64,000 nucleotides of DNA from Siderastrea siderea (taxonomy: Eukaryota > Cnidaria > Anthozoa > Scleractinia > Rhizangiidae): positions 66,546,899-66,610,898 of the forward strand of contig OZ034968.1 of assembly GCA_964030785.1 (NCBI GenBank), in the 5' to 3' direction. Positions within the stretch are counted from its first letter, which is position 1, and the number at the start of each line of letters is the position of its first letter. Positions 34,401-47,180 of this stretch are shown here, in pieces. The position numbers and the translations under genes are program-made. The notes below the pieces were generated by a model. It was not told the DNA's origin, made no database searches, and saw nothing but the letters and a program-made list of their open reading frames with translations.

Positions 34401-37400
34401 GTAGCCGGCCATTCTCCGATGCCTGTTGTCTTTTAGTTACATTCAAAATCTGAGCAGCCAGCCATCTTTGCTGTAGTTGCCAACCATAATAGCTAGCTGC
34501 TGGTTACTAATGGTAGCGCTGGAGAGGGTAATGTTTAAGGCTCCTTCACATGACAAACTTAAGCTTAGCAAACTAGTGTCCGCAAACAGGTCTTTTCAAA
34601 TAACAAGCCTCAGCATATTTTGTACAGTGTACTTAAACATTTGAAAATATTTGATTGGCTGAAGGTGAACAAAACATATTATTTTTACAAACATCGACAT
34701 GTCTAATACAGTTTTGGCAACGCAAAAACATTCTTTCATCCGTACAAGTCAGTGAAGCATGATTGTCCGGGTGAGTGTAGTCCTGAGAAGGACTGCTTGT
34801 GATGACGTCGACTGACGTTTCGACAACCTGAGCGGAAATCATCACCAGAGTCCGGTGAATTGTGTATCGCCAGTGGGTGGTTTTAATGTTTTCATCCGTG
34901 GATAAATTCTATGAGTGTAACTGTTGAAGCCATTGCTACTTGGCAGTATTTTCCGTTGGCGATCTTCCACTGGTAGCAGAAAACATTAGGAAATTCTAAC
35001 AATAGTTCTAGCAGTACAGTCATTCCATTAAGAGGAGAGAAGTAATACTCCCAGTTCTTCATGCAGTTGTAGTCAGGCTGCCAGTAAACTCTCTAACTGG
35101 TAGTTTTGCAAGAGAGCTCAAGAAGACCTTACACCTGTGTTTGCATTACTAAGTTTGCTGTGATGCAATTTTTATAACAACAATACGATCATTAGCTTTG
35201 GGTTTTCAATTAAGCAGCTTGTTTCGTGTTTCATCAGTTTGAGGTTTACAGCAGTTACAAACTGCCAAAGGATTCTCTCCCGCTTGTTGACATGGATTGG
35301 TTGGCATCTGATTTACCGATTGTGACGCACTCCAATGGAGCCATTCTTGTTATGACAATGGACCTGAAGAGCTCTTCTTCATCTATGGCTCAAATGGACC
35401 TAGATGGTACGCTGTCTTATCCTTATCCTGTCTGAGCCCTGTTCAACAGTAGATCTCTGGGCAAGAATTCCCAAGTGAATTTTCTGGCCAAAAATGTGTC
35501 AGCTTCTTTTTTGCTGATACGTCCTGCATTTACAGCAAACTGAACCTAGTAATGTGTTAATTAACAAGAAAGTTAATTTTTCAGTAAATATTTCACTGCT
35601 TTTTTCGTGTTTGTCTCATTATTTTTACTACACGTTCGTCTTCGACTTTCAACATTTACGTACACAAACACGAGCCGCAGCTACACGAGCGATTTTTTGC
35701 TTGCGATGGTGATGCGATTTTTTTGAAATTGTCGCGTCGCCAGCGCGCGGCGAAAATCGCCTGTGTAGCCACCCTCTGACGAAGTCCGTGATTTTGTCGC
35801 AAAAAATTCAACTCATTGAATTTCTCGCGATTTTTTTTCTGCGATTTTTACATCTGTCGCATCACCTGTGCGAGGGTGGCTACACATGCGATTTTCTCCG
35901 CGCGCTGGTGACGCGACAATTTTCCAAAAAAATCGCATCACCATCGCAAGCAAAACATCGCTCGTGTAGCCGGCTGTGTAACAAAAAGGTGGTAAGAAAA
36001 AGAAATTAACATGGTACTTTTACTTGAGAAAATGATAACAAGTGTGCAGACAATAGAATACAGTAAGTGTTATCAGAAAGATTACAATGAATTTACCAAA
36101 CAAGATAACGATGTGTGAAGTTTGTGAACTAAAAGTTGCTGGAATGCTGTACCAGCATTACAAAAACAATAGTACTGAATATAAATAAGATGTCAGGTAA
36201 TCTTTAAAGAGGCATAGTCACGAGGATTTCGCAGATTTCTGGTCAAAACTGTGCTAAAATTATCGGTAGCCAACTTTATCCATGCCCAACATTGTGTTTG
36301 AACATTTAGAGGAATATATTAGCTTAATTTCAGTAAGAGAATACAAACCGTGACCATTTAATATCAATTTAATGTCAACACGCTGAAAGAATTTGAAAAG
36401 TTTAGCCTAATTGTTTCAAATTGCAATCCATTTCCATCCGTGCCATCCGTAGCAATAGAAGACAGAAAACAGTTTCAGTGAAGTAATATAGTCTTTGGTA
36501 ACAAAACTAGACCATTATTTGTGGGCGTTCATTGATGTGAGGACATGTTTTTAAAGTGAACTAAAATAGCGTGACTATGCCCCTTTAAAATGCCCTAATA
36601 TTTTCAAATTATAATAGTAGATGGATTAAGGTTGTTTTTTTTGTACTGTGTTGTTATCGTCGTGGTTGCTTGTTTGTTTGTACATGTGTTGCAAACAATG
36701 TTTTTAAATGACTCCATGTTCACCATTACAGGTCCCCTGTGGTGCCCTCATATCATGGAGCCCAAGACAAGCCTCATTCTCAAGTCTGTTCTTCAGCACT
36801 CACTTGGAAAGGACCACTACTCACTTACAGACCTTTCAGACTTGTAAGATATCGACTTCAAAACCTCCCATTTCCTCTTTCTTTTCATTCTTCTCAGCGT
36901 TATTATGATTTTACCTACAGTCGATTGTAACCTGATAACGCCAATAAGCATAGTGCTCAATTTAGAATCATGGCACGTCAACCTTTACTACGGATCATCA
37001 CAACTTCTCATTTTTTTAATTTTATCTTTCCCCACTACAGTAGTTACTATGAGCATACCTACATTCGAGCACAACCTGATGATGCCATGTGCATGATGCT
37101 CAATGTTAGAGTGATGACATGTCAACCTGTACTAAGCACCAGCGTAACTTAACATTTTTCAGGGAAATTAAGAATGAAGAATCCCTCCACGCAATTCAAG
37201 AGCAACTGAAGATGATTCCACCGTGAGTAAAATGAGTAACTTAGAGCGGTTTTCAACTGAGTGCCGAATTCGCGTGTTGCTTTGGTTTTGCTTTACTTTG
37301 TTCTGTGATTAGTTAATAAATTTCGCGCCACCTTTCCCGCGCTTGGCGCCGGTTACATGTTTTTTTGCATGAAGTTCTGATTGGTTCATTGGGTAATTTG

Positions 37401-40400
37401 TGTTTGTTGTGATTGGCTAGGATAATTACTTTGGTTTTGGTTTTACGACATTCATTTGAAAAGCGTTGTGATACTGTATGTACTCACATTGCTTGACTGT
37501 TCAAGATGCATTCAAAAGCGGAAAAACGTGCAGACATTTGTACACGGGAACTCTTGCCATCAGTTATTTAATCGTCTGTAATTTTAATGTTTTTCAAAAA
37601 GAAATGCACCATTTAATATTCAACGTATCCTTCTTGTATTTACCACAGTTATGACACAGTCACTGTATCTGTTTAGCCCTTCTATACTTCTGTCAGATGA
37701 AATTATTGTTATTGTCGTTGTTGTTGTTGATAGAATAATGCTAAGGATGAGGTTTGAAGGACACTGCAAAAAAGTAACCTGGAAAGTTTCTCTAGAGCTG
37801 GCAAGATCTCACAGACCTTGAAAATAATTAGCATTTAGCTGAGGCATACACCCCACCCCTTGCTTGCTCACTCCTCTGCGGATCAGCGGGTTATGCTAGA
37901 GCTCGAGTAATCTTTTGCTAAGAGTATTCGTGTTGGCCCATATTTTGTTGTATGGATCTCTTGTGTGGACCTCTCTTGCCTGCTACCAGTATGACAGTCT
38001 AGGACCTCTTTAAAGTAACCTGCGATCAGGCTCTATTTTTGTTTCGCTCGGTGAAACATTCAGGCGGGACGGGCGAAACGAAAAATAGAGCCTGATACAA
38101 TTCTTCTACGGAACGTCTGCCGCCCACTTTTTTTGATTGATTGACATCCAACAAAACAGCCAATCAAAATTTCTTCTGCTTGCACGATCCTCGGTATGCA
38201 AATTTCCCATAACGGCAATTGGCAGAAAGTCACGTAAATGTCGGCAAAATAAGAAAATCATAGGCTACGATATATCTTCTAGGCACAAGTACCCAAATAT
38301 TTACACGATTGCTAACTTGAAGGTTCCGGTACTGTACATGGTTGCTCTGTCTGAGCTGAAACTGAATGAAAATTCAAAACACGACGAGGTTGTCATTAGT
38401 CTCCTACGCAGCAATATTCTCTTCCCATTTGTCACCGATTTTCTGCGTAAACAACCTTGGGCAATTAAGAGAAATACCTTCAGTTTCATTCTTTAGAATA
38501 AAGATATAAATAAAACCGTTTATAAAGAAAGGAGTATTTTGTAATTTAATTCGAGAAGTGATAAGTATTTGAAATTAGCAGCGAATTTTATCTCTAAGCG
38601 CAAGCAGCAGCGAATTTTAAAACGAAGAACATTTATTATAAAACTAGTCAGATCCTTTGATGTCAACGTCAGAGATCAATAAAACGACATAAGTATTAAA
38701 CAATGAATGAATAAACTGAAAATCGTTATTGCGACTTGATTGCGGTTCTCGCCAAACATCAGTTTACCGTTAAGTTTACCGAATTATCGGTTGACTTGTT
38801 GATCATTCTTGGCGAAAGATACTTGCTCGTCTGCTGTTCGTTTTGTTTCGTAAAACGAGGAAACAGCCACTACTCTGTTCATGTTATCAATACTAGTTGA
38901 AAGCCGTCAAATGAAAATTCCGCGACATGATGCGATAAAACGGAATACATACTTCACTGTTGCTGTACTTCTCTGCTCCAGGTGAGAGACAGCTTGCGTC
39001 AAACCGAACGCCATTCTCAGGAGAGAATGAAATGGTGACAATTCTCCTAGAACGACGAGAATTTATTAGAGCAACACGTTTCACTTCCGCAGACTTGTTC
39101 CTTGGTTGTTCCTTTTGCGATGGCGGTCGGATCGAGTCTCGTTGACAATTTACTTCCGTTGACAGCTCTATTGTTAAAGGGCCAATCAGATTGCGAGATT
39201 CCCGCGGCCAAGATTTGGCCGCCGACACGAACTCTTGTGAGAGATTGTATCAGGCCCTATTTTAGCGAGCGACCAACATAAGAAAATATGAGAGCGATGC
39301 TAAAAATCGGCCTGATCGCAGGTTATCTTTAAAGAAACTTTTGTGTAAAGTAAGAACACAATTAGCCAGTATAGCATGTATTGATTGCATCTCTGTGTAT
39401 GGGAATTGTTTATAAAGCCAGAGGTTACAGAAGATGGTATATTTATTATTCAACAAATTGTCACTATGCCCATATATGGTAAGGAAGCCCTCGATATCTG
39501 TCATCCTACATGACAGATATCCTGCGATATACGTAAATGACCATATTTGGAAGTGCACTGCAGATTTTCTTTCATTGCTTGTTTGGCGGCCATTTTGAAA
39601 GGCGAGGCAGTTTTAGCAGTGTTCTCCGTAAATTTTAACTCTCTGGAAGAAACTTTCCACGATTAAATGCTCTCAAAGTGTCAACAAGTGTTTGCTTCAG
39701 CTCACAAAGATATCCAGAGGTTGACTTGGAATTTTCATAGTGAGAACTCAACCAAGAAAATGCTTTTGCGAACGAAGCAGCAGACTTGCTCACGGAAAGT
39801 TGTAAAGACTAAAGTTGAAAAGATTTTAATTCACAGGAAGAGGACTTATTCTCGGTAAGGCAGCAATATTTTTTTCCTTTGTCTTGTCATTTCCAAACAT
39901 GAGTTTGTAAATAAGTCTTTTTAAGTGAACGGCAGTAAACTTCGATTTCTTGAAGTTCTGTTTTGATTTTTATTAAGCTTTATGTGTTGCTAGCTTTTAG
40001 CGTTTTTATCATAGAGCCGTAGTTTTTCTCGTTCTGAAAATGGTGGTCGATGGGAATTTGTTGAATAATAAAACAATTATCCTGCTCAATCTTGCGGAAT
40101 ATCCCCTGATTTAGCCAACTCGGCCTACGGCCTCGTCGGCTAAGTATCAGGTGATATTCCGCGCGATTTCGCAGGATAATTGTTAATTATATCTGTTAAA
40201 CGTTTCCTCTAGGGCCACCAGAGATATGCTGATGAATTCTACCTTGGGAACAGCGCAGAAGTGTTTTCTCACAGCGCAGTAAGTTTCAGTGAAGGAGCGA
40301 AAATGGTGTATGTGCCAATAGGCCATTTCCGAGTTGTCTTGTACCTCTTTTTCAAAGCGAGTCTTGGTGCAGGACTTTTCATATGAAAATGAGTTTTCAG

Positions 40401-43400
40401 TCACATGCAAATAACACTCATTTTCATATGAAAGGGTTTGCACGAAGCCTCGCTCTGAAAAAGAGGCACAAGGCAATTCGGAAATGGCCTATTTTGTATC
40501 CCTCCTCCCCGCCCCCTACGCCCCCCCCCCCCCCCCAAAAAAAAGAAAAACGCTCATGATCTGTCACCTCTGCTTTGTCTTGTGAAATTTTGTCTTTCCT
40601 AATCAAAAGTAAGGCATTGTCTGTGCTAAAATGTTTGAAATAATTTTATCCTTAATACGCAAACCTTCTGCAGATCAACATTTGATCCTTGACAAGACCA
40701 TTTATAAAAATGGCATAATTTTTTAGCTGCTTCAATATGTTTGCGCAAATCGTCTTCTACACCTTTCTTACGGGAAATCCTCAGTTCCTCTAGATTAACT
40801 TTTTTATCGTGCATCTGATATCATGTCAAAATAAAACCTTTACAATATAACACGAGAGACATTTGGTATAGTAAAGCGTCATATTCAATGAACTAGTGTC
40901 CCCTCGAACTAGTGTCCCCTGAAATGAAGTTGTTATTATTCTTGTTATATGAAGGGAACGTTAAATGAAAAATAAAATCAGTATTCTATAGGTTGTTATA
41001 GGTTGTTTTGTATCATGTTCCGAGATATAATGAAAATGCCGAAATTGTTGTTGAAAACTGGTAATTCATTGCTACTGCATTATGCTCTCATGGTAAAATG
41101 TTGTTTAAATTAAAAAGTTAAAAGATTAATACTATTTCTATTAATTCATTTCAGTTTGTTTGGAGATGAAGCTGAAACAGTGTTTTGGGAAGTTGCTCTT
41201 CACTACCTCAGGCGAGAAAAGGCGAGACTTCAGTGTTCAAAACATAAGGTAATTAATGTAAATTCCCAACTGGCTTGTTGTCCTTTTAAAACAGTGTACT
41301 TTGAAACTTCAGTGGAAAAAAGGAACGCCTGATCGCAGGTTGCCAATGTTAAACCTTAAATCACTTACTGTGGTTCTAACTTTCAAGTCTACGGACAAAA
41401 TCCTCAAATGTAACCATTCAAATGACAGCTCTTGAAGAATACCTTCCTATGGTGCTGTTAAATTTGCCGTACAGGGTGTTTCTAGCGTTGTTTTTTGTGG
41501 ATGACATCCTCCTCGCATGACCAAAATGAAAGCTACGGAGCAGTACTTTTCTATGGCGCTGTTTATTATGATGTATTAGGTGGCTCCAACGTTTGAGTCT
41601 GAGGATAAAATCGTCTAGCATATCCATTCAGATGAAAGCTATCGAGCACTAGTTTGCTGCGGTGCTGTATACTTAGCTGCATAAGGTGATTCTAACTTTT
41701 TAAGACCATGAGAGAAATCCTTAAGTGTGACCCTTCAAACGAAAGCTGTTGAGCAGTAATTCACTTCAGTGTTGCTTGTTTCTCGCTCTTTTCTAAAACG
41801 AAATTTTGTATTTCATTTAGTTTTGAGCTTCTGCGCTCGTAGTAGTGAAGAGTTAAATAATGTACCACATTGCTAACTTGCTTTTCTAGACTGAACACCA
41901 GCCCTCCTCGAACAGCCGTTCCAGGTCCTACTCGGTCGATTTATTTAACCCATCTGAGTCCACGTCCAAAATCAAACGAAGCTTCAGTTCGAGGAGCCTG
42001 GATCTGCTGTCAATTGACGATGACCTTGACTTCTGTGGCCGAGAGGAGACTGGTGTGAGTGAAAGTGAAAGTTGCTGTTGTTACCCAGTTTCTCTCGACA
42101 CCTGTTATGACATCATCAGTGACACAGATGCATTCCAGGTATGCTGTGATTTGATTGCACCCACTCCACCTTAGAAGAAAGTAATTTCTTGACTCTTCCC
42201 TCTCTGACTGTAGAATACCTTAAAGCCCAAGTAATACGGGCAAAATTTTCGTGCAACTTGTATATCAGTGTTGCGTTGGAAGTTGAGATTTGCGCGTACG
42301 GAACCACGCCCGCACTTGACAAATTTCTCATGTTGCAAAAAGTGGAAATAAAAGTAGTCGACTTTCTGCAGCATCAGAGTTTAATAAAAATGTTTGATTA
42401 CTTGCTGTTATTTACCAGTGTTAATCCAACAATGGACAGTGTTAGTCCAACTTTGTCCCGTGATATTCCAACATTGTCTGATGTACTAGCCGGGCTACTC
42501 CAACAATTGGCCCGTATTAATCCAACATCGACAAATATTAATCCATCGTTGTCCAACATTGTTAGTGGGAAATCTACCAGTACAGTAATGACCAAAAATT
42601 GACCAATGTCAATGCAATATTGTTTACCTTTATTTAGAGAAGTCAACTTGACCGCCTTGCTCTTCATGACAGCAAGAGATCCACGTATGACCACACAAGG
42701 AAATGCGCCGAAACTCTTGTGCTGCTAGGACAGGTATGTACGTACTTTAGAGTTACTGCTCTATACCCTTTATTGTAAGCGTAAAAGTGTACAGTTTGTT
42801 GTATAACCCATGAGTTATTGTACAAAATGTTGTGCAAAATGATTGTCAACAGTGCGCTGGAGTTCGTCTAGAATGCGTCGGCAGCACTCCTTGAGATGAC
42901 AGTCTACAGTCTCTCCACCATAGCTTATAAAAGGTTATCATGGAAAAGTAGTCTGCTAACAAGCGGCGATTTTAAACGCAAAATTCACCACCCTGTGCCG
43001 CAGCGCTTTTTCAACGATTTTGTAGCGCAAACGTTTGGTGTGGCAACATGTTGTAAGCTTTTGGAAACTTGCAACACGTTGTCGCAACGCAGTGTCTGAT
43101 TAAACGTCGTCCGTGTCGTCTAACACGGAGTTAACTTTCAACGTAAGAGCGATCTTTTTCACTTTACCTATTCTTTCCACTTATAGCCGGCTTCCATATG
43201 TTGTGTGTTTCTTGCAGGCTGACAGAGCAGTTCAGCTGTTTCTGGAGACAGATGCTGCCAATGATAACTATTATGTAGACTCTCTCAGGTACGAGGACAC
43301 ATTTTGTGCTCTTTCTAACGATGATGACATCAAGGTGAATTTTCTTTCCTCAAAACTATGCTCAGACTCTTTCCACAGAGGTGTAAAATGGGTACCGATG

Positions 43401-46400
43401 ACAAACTGCTGCGGGTTCACGTCACGGAAACCGGATTTTAGTGCGTCGAAGGTTTGCGACCTGCATGGGAATTCAGTCACCTTATTACCCGTCCTTGCTC
43501 CTCTTTACTTTATCATTTCTTTCTGGTTAATTTCATGCGATGTACAGTGCGTCCAATTTATACTCTTTATGCCCCAGTAGTGACAAGCATCTAATTTTTC
43601 CTTAGAATGTCAGTAATTGGTCAAATATGCAGATGTTGAGAGTAAAGGTCACCAAAGATGCTATGTCTTGATGTTTAATCAGATTCTCTTAGGTAGTATC
43701 CTAAAAGATAAATGGAGAACGGCTAGAACCTGCATGTTGATATTGGGGCTTGAAGTGAAGGGTTAATCAACCTGCATGCTTTCATGAGATCGCCTATCCT
43801 TTTAGAATTCAAGGGTAGCAGTCAGGAAACCAACTGAAGGCCAAACATGAACTCGAGTTGATTTTCTGACATCTAGAGAGCTTTTCAAATGAGTGTAAAA
43901 GTAATTACCCTAGCCAATCACAACAAAAACAAATTACCCAATGAACCAATCAGAACTCGAAGCAATGGCGCGGGAAAACGCGTGCGAGCAAGTTGCGATT
44001 GGTTTGAGTTTTACTTGTGATTGGTCGAGAAAGTGGCGCGAGATTTTTTTAACCAATCACAGAGCGAAGTGAGCAAAACCAAACAGAAACGCGAATTGTC
44101 TTCGACACTCAATTGAAAACTGCTCTATCCGCCAATTCTGATTCAACAGTCAATTTCCACGAGAGCTTGCAACTGGATAAGTTACATGTGACCACACCTT
44201 GCCGCTTCTCACCCCAACCATCCTTGATCCTTAAACCTGTAGAGTATTTATTGATCTTTTTTTTGTGTGTGTGGTCTCTTTTCAGGGCCTGTTTGGTTGC
44301 AACAATCCGCTCTTCTGGAGCTTCTCAAAGCACCATAAAACTTGTGGCAACAAATCTTATTGCCAGCGGAAAATTAGCAGGTTAGTAAATTTTAAATCAA
44401 TTCCTCTGTGACCAAAACGTTTTTGGACCTCGCCACACCTGTTACCCCAGTTAATTCGAGTTCTAGATAGTTTTTCCAAAGTTTTAATTTTGTCTTGGAC
44501 AGCAAAAACATTTTGTAGTACTTAAAATCTATGAATTCGCTATTCGGCGCTCCCCTCGCGTCGCGTCTCCTCGAAATTTCGCGCGCGCGTGTGCGCATTT
44601 TCGCCCGCCCTGCAATCGCCATCGCTAAAATTAGAGACTACTCGCAGTCTAAGAAACGTGACACTGGGCCATATTGGTGGTAACTGAGTCCTATCACCAT
44701 CGCTCCCACCCCGCTGCCCTCGTTGTCTGGACATGTGAAGTAACGGTGGGAGTAAGTAAATCAATGTGATGTTGTATTGTTTGCAGAGGGCGTGCAGTTG
44801 CTGTGCTTGATTGACAAGGGGTTGGATGCTTGCCGCTATCTTCAAACTTATGGTGAATGGGATCGGGCAGCCTGGCTTGCCAAGGTAATAACTAAGCAAC
44901 AAAGCATTTCAGAGTGCGTATGTACGAACCCAAACAGGTTCAAAACTGCGTATAACATGCGTCTTAGTCCCCGGATCGGATGCCGGGCTTAAAAACTAAT
45001 AATAAAAATACCCAGTTGTGTTGTAATATTATTCAACTTTCTCTTTTCAACGGTAGTTCTGAAGCTTGTGCCTGTAAAGGGGAATACCGGGCGGGTATTC
45101 CCCTGTATAAGTTATACCCGCATTTGCCCCCCCCCCCCCCGGAAGTTAAAGCTTAAAGCTTTAGAGCCATTTTGGTCTGACATTAGGTAGATTCCACTGG
45201 CGTGTAATTTCTATGCGCGTGTAAGTGAACCTTTCGTTGACTTCACATGCATGGTTAAATTAAGAGAAAACCTTCCGACGGTGGCGGGTTGTTCCGCAAA
45301 CAGTCACAAAGCGTAATAATTAACAATTATTTACCGAAGTGGAGGTAAATAATGGTGGATATTTGCCAAACCGCATATTGTATACCAAACCAGTGGACAG
45401 CCAGCACAAAAAAGTTCCTTTTTTCTGCGAAAAGAGGAAAACTCTCGCGCGAAATCCAGAACAATGCCAGGAGGTGAATAGAAGATACTATCCCGAGTTT
45501 GAGTAGCCAATGAGAGCACGCGAAAAACACTATCCGGTGGTTTGGTATATACTTGAAAAACACCTATTCATTTCAGGCGACTCTGAACTACCCTGACTGT
45601 GCCGAGGTGATGAGGCGATGGATTGAACACCTTTCTAGTACACACACCAGTCAGCAGGTCAGAACCTTTATAATAAAGCTAATAATTTGCTCTATCAACA
45701 TCGGCCGTCCAAGCTCTCTCTAAGTGGGGTCAAAGTTAGAAAATTTGAAGCTCTTGTTGGCGTGAACTGGTTCCTACAGGTAAAATGTGCTACACTTTGC
45801 AGGGTTCCTCAGGAAAGATGAAAATTAATTTTTGTTTGGGGATATCAGAAAATTACCACATACTCCCAGGTTAAAGGGCAACCTTCAAAACTTGTTTTAC
45901 CAAGCTGTAGTATTTGCTGATAAATACACATACCCTGCTACTGTGCTAGTCGAGGTTTTTTGGTAGCCCTATGTTGTGGAGGGTAAAATAGAAACCTCTG
46001 GGAGACAGCACAACACATGTACACAACACCGTCTACCGCCGTCGAAGTATTTGTCACTTTTTCCTGAAAGTGGGTGGCGAAGGCGGGGAGTCATTCCCCA
46101 TCAGCTGAACTAAATTTGATCATCATCGACAGGCACTTATTTCCCAATTTTAAGGGTTATTCACATTTCCCACACAGAAGACACTTTATGAAAAAAATGC
46201 TTTTATCACTTCTACTTGTTTGTACAAAGGCCTCTTTCTGCTGCAGCTGCACATTGGGTTCTAACGCCAAACAGCAATGCAAGCGCCAATTATCTTTTAT
46301 TGGCCAAGTTATGAACCGAACCTAAGTTCAACTTGTTGACGTTCCTTGCAGAGCAAGGCTGTGCTGGTGTTACTGTCTCTGGGAAAGTTTTACAAGGCTT

Positions 46401-47148
46401 TGGATATGCTGTACAGGTGCGTGCAATTTTTCATGTCACATGAGGTTTTATATTTCCTTCAAGATTTCAAAAAGATGCAAGGGTAGTTTTCAACCGAGCG
46501 GCGTAAGTAATTGGGTTTGCTGTTTTCTACAATCTGTGACTGGTAAAAAACTTACACCACTTTCTCGACCAATTAGCAGTAAAACCATAACCAATCGTGA
46601 CTTGCTTCCACGTGTTTTGATTTTTCCTTGTTCAGTGCCGTTCACTTTTACACTCTCACTTCGAATTCTGATTGGTTCATTTCTTGTTTTCGTCTGTAGT
46701 GATTGGGCTGAATGATAACTTTTACCTTGGTTACACAACCCTCAACTTAAAACTTCCCCATTGTGAGAAAGAGCATAACGAAATGAGTTGGAGCACAAAT
46801 CTTGAGAGAGAAACAATCATGTTTTCGCAGGCGACAGATTCTTAAGGTCTCTGTCTTGATTTTTTTCAGCATGCGTTATTTTGACCGAGCAGGACTGTTT
46901 GCAGAAGCTTGTCAAGAGTATGGCTTCCTCTCGCCAGAGGAAGAAAAGAACAGTATCCTTGCTAGAGTATAACCTTGTTTCTTGTCTTATAAGAAATGTT
47001 TTAAGAACTGGAGCCGGTACTATCACGGTTTGTTTAAGTCGACTTCGTTTGGTCACATACTGTTGTCAGTTGGTTTTCACTGCAAGCGCTCCCTCCATCC
47101 ACTCAGATTTAGTCGAGCGAGAACGCGCGTGGATTCTGCACGCGTTAG

Positions 47149-47180
<32 letters not shown>

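Noticed and set aside
34740..34870. A Penelope-like or other retroelement fragment (GACGTTTCGACAACCTGAGCGG)
   Set aside because: The words feel familiar from cnidarian retroelements, but no coding motif or border is visible.
42189..42602. A 137-codon plus-strand frame in WDR11 intron 20
   Set aside because: Its second half is the TTAATCCAACA minisatellite, and WDR11 exons 20 and 21 join directly across it in phase.
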